Part shown: one piece after another, positions 41,501 to 50,640 of the stretch
Layout: every line of letters starts with the position of its first letter
How positions within the stretch are numbered: position 1 is the stretch's first letter
DNA from: Petunia secreta
Taxonomy: Eukaryota; Streptophyta; Magnoliopsida; Solanales; Solanaceae
Assembly (NCBI GenBank): GCA_029990175.1
Contig: JARKIP010000035.1
Span: 37,462,001-37,526,000 of the forward strand
Reading direction: 5' to 3'
DNA: 64,000 bases
Position numbers and translations under genes: made by a program
The notes under the pieces: model-generated
The model's input: only the letters and a program-made list of their open reading frames with translations
What the model was told of the DNA's origin: nothing
Database searches by the model: none

Positions 41501-42265
41501 CCACCAAGTAGAAGCATAGGCCTCAAAGGTAGAAATAGCATATGTACCCTTTCGCTCCTCGGTCATCTCATTGGTATCAAACACCCTTTCCATTTGTAGT
41601 ACCCATTCCATGTATGCCTCCGGATCACAAGTTCCTTTGAAGGATGGAAGATTGAGCTTGACACTATTGAGGTTGTTGTTGTTATCACGTACCCCATAGT
41701 TAGGCTCCGGTTGGCCTCCATAGTGGTCATCATGTGCAACATACTCCCTCCTAGCATTCCTCCCTCCATATCCCATGGGTGGCCCTCGACCTCGGCCTCT
41801 ACCCCTATCTACATTTCGACCCCAATTCATTTGCCTCCTAGGTTGATAAGGAGCATCATACCCATAGGCCTCATCACCATACTCGGCTTCCTCCTCTTCT
41901 TGAGCCTCAACAACTTGCTCAAGAGGTGGGACAAACCTAACGGGTCTTCGAAGTGGAGCATTACCTTGGGGATTGCCCAAGTTGAGAGGATTGCTCTCTT
42001 GTTGGGGATTGCCCAACCCACGCTCTCGTAGAGCTTCAACTTTGCTTTGTTCATACCTCTTGTTTAGCTCAACAAAGTGTCCGGGAGTCATAGGAGTGCT
42101 ATGACTCGTGCCTTCTCCGGATTCAATTTGGACACTCGGGGTCCTCCTCTCACAGGTCTCAACTTGGTTCCTCTCGACGGACTCAAGTCTCAAAGTGATA
42201 TCTTCCAACTTGGCTATAACGGTAGCCATAAAGTGCTTCATGGGATCATCTCCATCGTTTGCCAT
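38432..42265 (-). CDS. G single ORF: gag, protease and pol-replacing domain
   Basis: 1277 residues from the ATG at 42265 (frame open to 42286). Same layout as E: RGRGRGRG tract, capsid, CCHC knuckle CYKCKGFGHIAKEC, acidic linker, protease with IIDSGSC, then LLLGRPW where D and E have LLFGRPW, and the unknown acidic region with CYDTPPTFDIGEDE, EPPWCEGFDPL, LKKGSGVIH and DAWLYHKSVFS. The tail has KARKILEEAYDKVAIK and ISRTKSSQEGEDD, then the frame runs into the LTR. Close to E in the gag half. Identical LTRs and an open frame suggest a very recent insertion. Confidence 0.92.
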   Translation of the reverse strand: MANDGDDPMKHFMATVIAKLEDITLRLESVERNQVETCERRTPSVQIESGEGTSHSTPMTPGHFVELNKRYEQSKVEALRERGLGNPQQESNPLNLGNPQGNAPLRRPVRFVPPLEQVVEAQEEEEAEYGDEAYGYDAPYQPRRQMNWGRNVDRGRGRGRGPPMGYGGRNARREYVAHDDHYGGQPEPNYGVRDNNNNLNSVKLNLPSFKGTCDPEAYMEWVLQMERVFDTNEMTEERKGTYAISTFEAYASTWWESMKRSRRRMNLHLNVTWDELKDLMNAKYITPRYRQEQLKRLYDLKQGVKSVHEYHDEFEKIRMALDMDTEGEEEAMIRFKNGLSYGIASQLRLHHYLTLEDMFEAAIDAEAWLKREKFKNNTPTTTSKPKEWKPPNANFPSASASKEVKGPYEKATPHLEGNSKTRLSNPISTSTQCYKCKGFGHIAKECTTKRTMVVVGDLVYEQESEPEEEEGVEGDEEGDVGEIVAMEGEDDDARAFLVVRRSLGTMIVEDGETLQRENLFHARCRVKGVVCSMIIDSGSCTNVVSQSLISQLKLPTVKHPKPYRLQWLSECGELKVVEQAMIKFKMGSYVDEHLFDVVPMQACHLLLGRPWQFDRQVVHDGRVNTYTAKHEGKRYLLKPLTPKQVSDDYKRMRELRERAKAKSPIVLEPEANNFIVLPMHDENGSHSTLIEREKIERSEGVTGDNPRGEKGEDLRSDVSGLSPQTTLDHEVKLREMRGEEGKIESESTHCSNPSLSSISSCEGSCVGTLEDKSLEPQCELHEGEVAYDTSNLVSDQGSTTNVSVASPFHEPTSYLSCDDSTLVGVFDASSEYTTSEESSCQLEFACETLVGRSTMPHHDVSSLFIEPLPSVDLIVDHDCDLCYDTPPTFDIGEDEIVDHALVDLLLFGGSMCCGKDGIVLEESKLHELDKVVYDDSSSEPSLDNLSMLDHDSEMHVFTNPLFEGILISGHDLYRSRVGGQMEPPWCEGFDPLGNPLFGDLGEVDGSLSDPTIACWGYDEEESIINTFLDSLAFEEGCLIDEMEGKEEPLGVSRYALKKGSGVIHPTCRLGYLIHSTPHVDHTSRIDWYVDFELKVQEGFDSLILHFSYPHDLFAHYLVECMLIFNQVLMVLFGDLIFMIVIDAWLYHKSVFSTLLALTYFQSRTFACFCLSLLVGSKLHAQARKILEEAYDKVAIKRDKGGDSWPPQGVARAMRDHALISRTKSSQEGEDDKTQIEQPSKNIIQGQGRAYALKRHGTRSLRDTFQDVSSIQRSRRTA
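38577..38612 (-). promoter_or_regulatory. G polypurine tract and hairpin
   Basis: GATTTCGAGGACGAAATC (38595-38612) and AAGAAGGGGAGGA on the minus strand. Confidence 0.9.
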
Positions 42266-43532
42266 TTCACCTACAAAAAGCAACAAACGTTAGCAAATAC
42301 CTCACCCACTCCCTTACAATTGTTTTCACTCGGCTCGCTCGTGTTTAGTGGGGGATGGATATTTCGCACAAGTTTGAGTCTAAAAGCTTCAAGTAGTTGA
42401 CCAACGAACCACAACTCAATCACTCAACTTATCAAGTCCAAATGCGCTCCGGGGTGAGTGGAGTTAATGGGACTCGATTGGACGATAGGCACTTTAAATG
42501 AGGACTTGAACCAAAAGATACTACGGATCTTCTTTGAATTCTAGTCTCCTTTCTAAGGCACGATGATCCTAATAGCTCAAAGTAATTAGCACTAATCGAG
42601 TAGGATTATACTCTAATAGCACTAACTGGAAGCAATGCAATCAACAAAACAAGAGAACCTAGAAGGAACTACCCAATGCCCAACTTGAAGGAAGTAGGCG
42701 CCCCACCTGTTTTGAGTAGGTGGTCCGCCTGGTTCCCTCTAGAGGGGAGTAGGCGGTCAGCCTACTTGAAGTAGGCGGTCAGCCTACTCTACTAGGCGGT
42801 CCGCCTCTGTAAAATCCAGAGAGTGAGCAAAAAGTAGGCGGTCCGCCCCTTCTACTAGGCGCCCCGCCTAGTGCAACTTCCAGCACTGTTCAAACTCGTT
42901 TCAAATCGATTTCCAAGCCTCAAATCCGATTGATTCAACTTGTTTTCACAATCCAATGATACCCAAAGTTGTTTTTGATCCCTTCTAACAAACCCCAATC
43001 AAATTTACATCCAAACAACCAATCAAATCAAGATTCAAGGTCAAGAACTTCAAGAACACAAGGGTTTATCAAAGGGTTTTCAAAATGGATTGTAATTCAT
43101 CAAAGTTGGTGTTATATATGTTTAAATCCCACAAAATTGGTACCAAATCGTTTGTTTTCCAATGAAGATCAATCCCCAATATCAAGTTTTCAATCCAACA
43201 TCAATCCAACCCAAGAATCAAACCAAAATCATCAAGAACAAGTTCATCAAGGGTTTAAGGAAAATTTGGGGTTTCAATTTTTCAAACTCCACCAATCCAA
43301 GTGTTTTAGGTATCCAAACAACGGGAATTCTATCACGATCAAGAATCTATAACACCCATATCATAAATCATCCAAAACAACAAGATACACCAAATTTTTG
43401 GAATTTTCAATTTTTCAATTTTTTTGTGATTTTCTCCTTTCCAATAACAAGAACAAGAAAACTAAAGATAGAAACCAACCTAGGCACGAAGAATCAAGGG
43501 TCGGGGGTTTGTAGAAACAAAACCCGAGCCTT
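42266..43532 (-). other. G leader
   Basis: About 1.27 kb with the post-PBS hairpin candidate, AT-rich sequence, palindrome array (42695-42871), and the shared block (TTAGTGCTATTAGAG and CACTCACCCCGGAGCG on the minus strand at about 42450-42630). No gene. Confidence 0.75.
42695..42871. repeat. G leader palindrome array
   Basis: AGGCGGTCCGCCT, AGGCGGTCAGCCT and AGGCGCCCCGCCT units around an ATCCAGAGAG spacer. Same type and spacer as the G LTR array. Confidence 0.9.
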
Positions 43533-43544
43533 GCTCTGATACCA
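43533..43544 (-). promoter_or_regulatory. G primer-binding site, initiator tRNA-Met
   Basis: TGGTATCAGAGC on the minus strand, three bases from the LTR. Confidence 0.93.
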
Positions 43545-43547
43545 AGA

Positions 43548-44287
43548 TGATAAGAATCAAATACGAAACGCGGAAATAAAGATAAAGAGCGAGACACTAC
43601 TCGAACTCCCTACGAAGTAACTATGGAGAACTCGTTCCATAATACCCTCGTATCGGTGTCAAGGAGGACCTACACTATGCAACTACCCTCGAGCCGCACC
43701 TGGGACTCGCAAATAGAATGATCGGGGGTGGTTTGGGGTTCAACTAGAATCCACTAGTAAACTCAAACCGTCTCAAAGGGTTTTCATTCAAAGAGAATCC
43801 ACTCTTGAACATTGTCATTGACAATCAATCATTCATCATAATAGCTAACTAAGGAATAATGCTAAGCTATGGAGTATTTATAGGCCTCATTAAAGACATA
43901 AGGAAAGGCCTAAAGTACCCTTAAGTAGATTCTAAAGTCATAAGCCACATAGGGGCATAATAGAAATTACATAGGCTAAAAACTAGAAAATCCCGCAGCT
44001 CTTCAACACTAGGCGCCCCGCCTGTTTGTACTAGGCGGTCCGCCTAGTCTTCAGTAGGCGCCCCAAGTAGGCCCTCCGCCTCTGCAGCAGGCGGACTGAG
44101 ATCCAGAGAGTGAACAATAAGTGGGCGGTCCGCCCCTTTGCACTAGGCGGTCCGCCTGCTTCTCTGAATGCTTGAAACGTCTTGAAATGTGTCTCTAAGG
44201 CTCCTCGTTCCATGGCGTTTCAATGCATAAGCCCTTCCTTGGCCTTGGATGATGTTTTTAGATGGTTGCTCGATTTGGGTCTTATCA
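43548..44287 (-). repeat. G 5' LTR
   Basis: 740 bp, apparently identical to 37837-38576. U3 array at 44010-44159. Confidence 0.95.
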
Positions 44288-44389
44288 CTCCCCGTGAGCC
44301 GACTCATTCTCAACTTGTCCAAACTACCTAAACGGGTTTTTCGACCGCAAAGGGACGTTTGGACATGATTATGTGCATTTGGGAGAAGA

Positions 44390-44420
44390 GAAAAGAAAAG
44401 AAAAGAAAAGAGAAGAGAAA
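44390..44420. repeat. AAAAG microsatellite
   Basis: About five imperfect AAAAG units followed by GAGAA-rich sequence in the F leader. Confidence 0.8.
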
Positions 44421-45006
44421 GTGAGACGAGAATGAAAATGCATTTAGATTTGTTCAATAATTCTCAAAATGGACGGGGTTTTAAATTTTATTTCTTCTTT
44501 ATTTTTAGGTCACAATGAGTCAAAAGTTTCATCATTTTGGAATGACTATGGGTGCACCTCCTTTGTTAACTAATTGGTGGAGCAACCTGTCACTAGGAGA
44601 GCAAACCAAAGTACGTCAACACTTGGGTCATTTGGTTTCACTGTTAGAAATGGAACCATGAAGGGAGATGAGCGAAGTAGCAGTGTCATTTTGGGTTGAA
44701 GAATTGAACGTGTTTAGGTTTGGGGACATTGAATTAACACCTCTGTTGGAAGAAATAGGGGGTTTTGTGTCGCACACGGGGTTAGACAAGCATCGTTGGC
44801 AAGGGGGTCACATATTAGCACCTAGCATCCCCACAGTTGACAAGTTTCGTAAGAAGCTAGGGATGGTAGCAGGTGTGGACGTGAGATTTTTATAACGAAA
44901 TAAGATCCCCTTTTCCTATTTTTACACTCGGTTCGGACATTTGAGGGCATATGATAGTCATAAGAAGGAGTTTGAGTCCTATGGTGATTGGAGGAGGGCT
45001 TGACCA

Positions 45007-45808
45007 TGATAAGATCCAAATTGGAGCCAAAACGCCAACCATCAAGAGCCAAGCTTGAGAGCACAAAGAGTACCGCCAAGGCCCCCGAAAGCAACTTAAA
45101 GATCATGCAAAGGAGCGCCAAGGGAGGAGGACCACCTAGGCCCCAAAGGAGAGGCTCGGGAGTCACATTTTGAGCCATTCCAAGGACCCCCCCCCCCCCC
45201 CCCAGGAAGGGGCGGACCGCCTAGTCAAAGGGGCGGGCCGCCTAGTTGAAGTTGAGCCTCGGCATTTTGGGGCGCCTGAAAAGGGGCGAACCGCCTCTGC
45301 AGAAGCTTGGGCCGCCTACTCCACAGCATGGAGAAGTAGGCGGACCGCCTACTCCCACTAGGCAGGGGCGCCTACTTGCTGAGCTTTGGACGGGAATTTG
45401 GCATAAAGTTCCTATTTTGGCCCTACGAGGCTTGTATTGTTTTTATTACATTTGAGGGCTTTTAGACATTTCATTTAGAAGTGTGGTGAACCTATAAATA
45501 CCACACTTAGTCATTTATTTCATTTTAGCTAGTTTTGAAGATAGAATTGAGAAGATAGAATAGGCTAGGCCTTTCTTGTTGAAGCGTTGACTTCGTGTAT
45601 CTCTTACATTGAATCCATGGAGGATAACCGCTAATGTGAATCCCGTTTAATGGTTCAAGTCTCTTCTCCCTTTGAATTAATCTAATTGTTTAGCTTGATT
45701 CAATTCTTTCTTCTATTTCTATTCTCCCCAATCCCTTACTTTCTTGTTATCTTGTGATTGTTGCTTCCGCATCCTTGTTATTTGCTTCCGCATATTTGAT
45801 CCTTATCA
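45007..45808 (+). repeat. A3 5' LTR
   Basis: 802 bp, TGATAAGATCC...GATCCTTATCA. A C homopolymer of 17 near 45187-45203, U3 palindrome array at 45209-45374, TATA box TATAAATA at 45493-45500. Confidence 0.95.
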
Positions 45809-45810
45809 TT

Positions 45811-45822
45811 TGGTATCAGAGC
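45811..45822 (+). promoter_or_regulatory. A3 primer-binding site, initiator tRNA-Met
   Basis: TGGTATCAGAGC two bases after the LTR. Confidence 0.93.
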
Positions 45823-46860
45823 AAGTCTCGGGTTTCATTCTTACGAATCCACGTTCCTTGTTCATCCTATCTTTACTTTATTGTTATTGTTCTTGTTCTT
45901 GAAGAAAAGAAGAAAAACAAAAAAATTGAAAAAAAGTGAAAATTAGAAGAAAAAAAATTCTTATTGTTGATTGGATTTGATGATTCCTTTGGTGTTTGAT
46001 ATCGGGGATTGATCTATGATGATTACCCGTTGATTTGGTACCCTTGTTATATGATTTGGTGTTGAGAATCAAAAGTTGAAAAAAAATCAAAAAAAAAACC
46101 CCAAAATTGAAAAACCCTTGAATTTGATTGAAATTCCTTGATTTGGATTCGTTATGGATTGGGTGTTGTTATAAATTATTGGGGATTGATTGGAGTAGTT
46201 GAAAACACCATTGGGTACCTTCGGATTGGAAAAAAAACACCTTGGAACATCGAAATTTGGGTGCAAAAGGGCCAAAAACCCGTTTTCGGACTGTGCTGAA
46301 AGCACCAGTAGGCGGGGCGCCCAAAATAGTAGGTGGTCCGCCTATTTTTTGGTTACTCTCTGTATTTTGAGTAGGCGGGCCCACCCTAAGTAGGCGGACC
46401 GCCCACTCCTGGGAGGCCTCCGTTTGGCTTCGTTTCGTGTCTTTTTCTGTTCCGTTTGCTTCCGTACCTCTTGGTTAGTGTTTCTAAGGTATTAGTCCTA
46501 CTTTATTAACACTAATCTTTGATTCCTTAGGGTGTTCTGTGTCTTGAAGTCTTTACTTAAAGTCGTAGAATTTGCTTGCTTCAAGTGCGCACTAAACTAG
46601 CTTCCGTTCATCGAGTCGCATTAACTCCATTCCGAACCGTTACTTGGGTACATTAGTTGATTGATCTTGCCATTGTGATTACTAAGAGACAAGAAGGTCT
46701 TGAGTGGAAAAAGGCTTGAGTGGTGAGAACAATAGAGTGAGGTCATAAAAGCCAACGACCTTGAGTGTATACACGAGTGGAAAGAAAATTGAGTGACATC
46801 TCTTGAGTGATACACGTGAGGGAGTGAACTTGTGAGGTCCTTAACTCTTTGGTTACAACT
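45823..46860 (+). other. A3 leader
   Basis: About 1.04 kb, AT-rich, with the palindrome array (46309-46406) and a shared block with TTAGTGTTTCTAAGG and ACACTAAT (46475-46520). No gene. Confidence 0.7.
46309..46406. repeat. A3 leader palindrome array
   Basis: AGGCGGGGCGCCC, AGGTGGTCCGCCT, a damaged AGGCGGGCCCACC and AGGCGGACCGCCC around a CTCTCTGTATTT spacer. Confidence 0.88.
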
Positions 46861-49680
46861 ATGGCTTCGGATGACGATTGTGGAGGATATGACTCATGCG
46901 GAGATGATGGAGACTATGGTTCCTATGATGATGATGATGGGTATTGCTATGACGATTCGGGGAACCAAGGCTCCTATGATGATGAAGCGGGTCACTATGT
47001 TGATTATGCAGATGAAGAAGACTATGGGGCATGCGAAGATGAATGTGAAGAATCTTATGCTCCAAGTCAAGAATATGAGGATGGTGACGCTTCAAGGTAT
47101 GATGATCCTACTTACTCTTCTTGTGATGAATTTGAACATGATGATAGTGACGTAGAGAGAATTGGTGATGAGGTTGATTATGAGAATTGTTCAATTGCAT
47201 CTTCTCTTGATGTTTCTTGTGGTGAGCAAGAGAGTAGTAGAGGACCTTCCATTAGTATGGGAGGTGGTGGTGGTTGTTCCATGGGAAATGGGAGGTTTGC
47301 ATCTTCTAGTTCCCATGTGAATAGTTGAAGGAGAAATGGTCTTGCTCTTACCGTTACGGGGGTGCGTTGCTCTAGTAGTGGTGGTAGGAGTGGTGCTATG
47401 GGCTATGGAGCCAAGGCGAGAGGCAATTATGGTTTCCATAGTGGTATATCTTCCCCGACTTTCAACAACACTTCTAATGTTTGGAAGAGTGACGGGAAGT
47501 GGAGGTTATTCTAGTGGTGTTGTCACTAGTGGAGGGATAAGGAAAACCCGAGTTGATGGTAATACTAGTCTTGGACATTCAAGCTCTTCTTTGGATGTAC
47601 CTATACGAAACTTGGGTAGAAGTAGGTTTGTTGTTGGGGTAAATAGGGTTGATGGATACTTGCTCCAAATTGGTGGAACCGATGCCAATTGCATTAACCC
47701 AAGAGTAGTTCAAATGCTAAACATACCATGCCATGATCTTAAGTACCCCTATGAGTACAAAGGAGTTCGGGTGTTTAAGGAGGCACGGGTACTCATATCT
47801 CATAAGGGTTACAATGAGTATGTTTGGTGTGATGTGTATCCCGTACCCAATGTGGGAGTTTGGCTAGGTGACCCATGGTTGCACAACAAGGAGGTTCACT
47901 ATGATGCTAAACGGGATATGTATCTAGTGGCCACGGGTCAAGGGATTTATGAGTTTGCACCTTACGGTAGATGGGGAAAGATGTCCATTGAGATGCAAGC
48001 TAGGATCATACAATGGAGGAGGGAGCGAGAACTTCAATCCATGGGCAACAATGTGCAAACAAGAAGTCCTACAGTCACAAGCAAGGGTGGGACTAGTGCA
48101 AGAAAAGAGTTGACAATTGTCGACAAGGTGAACCCCAAGCCACAAGCTCCAAAGCCAAGTGGTTCACCAACAAAGAAGAAAGAGATCTCAAGTGATGAGT
48201 CTCTTAGTCCTAGATTCCGGGTTGATGTTAAAAGTCCACCTACTCCGGCTATGGGTATTCTTGGGCCTCGTCCCAATTCACCCGAATTTGAGAGACAAAA
48301 GATTGAGAGGAGTAAGGGAGTGACCGGTGACATTCCTCGAGTGGAAAAAGGAGAGGATGTGTTGAGTGATGTGAGTGGGATGTCACCACCCGAATCTACA
48401 CCTAACCTTGAAAAGAAAATGAGAGAAAAGAAAGAGGGAAAAAAGAGTGAGGACACCCCTTATTCTAACCTTAACTCTTTATCTTTTTCTTCTACTTTTG
48501 TGAATGCTTGTGTAGGTACTCTTGGAGGCAAAGCAATGGAGCCTCAATCAAGTCCCAAGAAGGATAGACAAGGTGAAGAAGCTTGTCAATGTGAGCTTCA
48601 AGGTGAAGAGACAATTCATGCCACTTCAAGTGCATTGAGTGAGCAAGGTGGCCACTCAAAGGTATGTGAAAGTTCTTCCCTTGAACATGTTACTTCCTTG
48701 TCTTTTGGTAGTGTTGGTGAAAACTCTATGCTAGTTGATGAGTTATGTGACTATAATGTGTTTGCAACTAGTGTGGAGTCAAATGGTCAACTTGTGTATG
48801 ATTGTGAACCACTAGTTGAGAGGAGTGATAAGCCACATCATGATGTGAGCTCGATTTTCATTGAACCTCTCTTTAGTGAAGATTGTGTAGTTGACCTTGA
48901 TTGTGACCTTTGCTATGACACACCACCAATTTTTTATAAAGTGGAAGGCGAGTTGAATGAATACCCTATCCTTTCCCTTGATGAATTGCTTGATAATGGT
49001 GGGTCTATGTGTTGTGGTGAGGGTGGGTGTGACCTTGAGGAGTCTCTCGAGTGTGAGATAGATCGATTTGTTTTCGATGACTCCTCGGGTGTGGGTAAAG
49101 AACCTTGTCTTGATACCATGCTTTTATGTGACCATGAATTTGAGCTGCATGCTTTTACATTTCCATTATGTGAAGATAATCTCATTTGTGGTAGCGAATT
49201 GTGTCGGACTCGGATTGATAGTAAGGTAGAACCTCCATGGTATGTAAAGATAGACTCTACGGATGATCCACTGTTTGGAACTCCAAGTGGGATGAATGGT
49301 CTTGATATTGGTTGTATTGAACCATCTTCTAGTAGTCTTAGCCTTCACTGTACGGACTATAATGATGAACGGCCAATTTTGGAGACTTTCCTTTGGAGTT
49401 TGCCTAGTGAGGGAGATTGTCTTAGAGATGGATTTGGAGGTGAGGAAGCCACTCTTGGTGCGTGTAAGAGTGCTTCCAAGAAGGGGAGTGGAGTATTTGA
49501 TGTTAGTTGTCAATTGAACTTTTTTGTTCACTCCACCCCATATATTGATTACACCTTGGGTGTTGGGCATGCTAAAGCCAATGAGTCACATTGTGATAGT
49601 AATGCATTGAAGGCTTGGTGTGTTGCTCAAAAGCTTAGGGGTCATAGGGATTGCTATATCTTGCATGTTTCATGTCCTAT

Positions 49681-50232
49681 TCACGAAGTCAACGCTTCAA
49701 CAAGAAAGGCCTAGCCTATTCTATCTCTCAATTCTATCTTCAAAACTAGCTCCCTCAAATAAATGACTAAGTGTGGTATTTATAGGTTCACCACACTTCT
49801 AAATGAAATGTCTAAAAGCCCTCAAATGTAATAAAAACAATACAAGCCTCGTAGGGCCAAAATAGGAATTACGCATGGCATTCCCGTGCAAAACAACGCA
49901 ACTAGGCACCCCGCCTAGTGTAGGTAGGCGCCCCGCCTAGTCTCATCAGGCGTCCCAAGCAGGCCCTCCGCCTACTGCAGAGGCGGACTGAGATCCAGAG
50001 GTCAGACACAAAGTGGACGGTCCGCCTAGTCAAAGGGGCGGTCCGCCTGCTTCCTTGAAGGCTTGAAATGTCTCGAAATGTGTCTCCCGAGCCTCTCCAT
50101 TGGGGCCTAGGTGGTCCTCCTCCCGTGGCGCTCCTTTGCATGATCTTTAAGTCGTTTCCTTGGCGGTACTCTTTGTGCTCTCAAGCTTAGCTCTTGATGG
50201 CTGGCGTTTTGGCTCCAATTTAGGTCTTATCA
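49681..50232 (-). repeat. A4 3' LTR, truncated
   Basis: U3 start TGATAAGACCT at 50232 (minus strand). The sequence stops at CGTTGACTTCGTG where the complete copy continues for about 212 bp. U3 array at 49902-50048. TATA box on the minus strand near 49779-49787. Confidence 0.92.
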
Positions 50233-50268
50233 TCCTCCCCTTCTTGAAAGGATTTCGTCCTCGAAATC
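50233..50268 (-). promoter_or_regulatory. A4 polypurine tract and hairpin
   Basis: GATTTCGAGGACGAAATC (50251-50268), then AAGAAGGGGAGGA on the minus strand. Confidence 0.9.
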
Positions 50269-50299
50269 AAACCATCAAGCCTACATTCAAAACAAGCAC

Positions 50300-50640
50300 A
50301 AACAAAGCTTCCCACTACAAGAGTAGGTTAGTGGAAAAGGTGTGGGAAAACACACTCTTATGGTATAGCCAAGCATCAATAGCAACGATAAAGCACATGT
50401 TTCCAAAGAAAACAACAATCACTTGGCTTCCCCAATGGGTATACTCAACACATGATTCATCAAGGAGATCAATAGGATAGAGAATATGCAAGATCAAGCC
50501 ATTAAAATTCCTATGATCCCGAAGTCCAATAAGGACACACCAAAACTTCCCACTACAAGAGTAGGAAAGTCCAACAAGAGTGAGTACAAGTGATGTGAAA
50601 ATCACACTTTTATGATAGAGCCAAGCATCAATACTAATCA
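50300..50640 (-). repeat. A4 tandem 3' module carrying DAWLYHKSV
   Basis: Two units share 'cttcccactacaagagtagg', then 'gtg...aaaa(c/t)acac(t/a)cttttatg' and 'atagccaagcatcaat'. They lie near 50308-50380 and 50547-50633, about 250 bp apart. Confidence 0.82.

Larger units (their letters stand above)
37837..44287 (-). mobile_element. G: complete non-autonomous LTR retrotransposon in the F leader
   Basis: 6451 bp, TSD CTCCC (37832-37836 and 44288-44292). LTRs 37837-38576 and 43548-44287 are both 740 bp and appear identical. Same family as E, opposite orientation. Minus-strand order is LTR, PBS, leader, 1278-codon ORF, PPT, LTR. Confidence 0.95.
37656..44514 (+). other. F leader, split by element G
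   Basis: The parts 37656-37836 and 44293-44514 join across CTCCC. It has no open frame. It contains an AAAAG-type microsatellite (about 44390-44420) and ends in a pyrimidine tract TTTATTTCTTCTTTATTTTTAG at 44487-44508, resembling a 3' splice site, seven bases before the ORF1 ATG. Confidence 0.7.

Noticed and set aside
46832..47155. Met/Thr/Ile-rich ORFs overlapping the Asp-rich N-terminus of A proteins (also near 53218-53541 and 3852-4154)
   Set aside because: Frame shadows of GAT-rich repeats; the real frame is defined by the conserved downstream protein.
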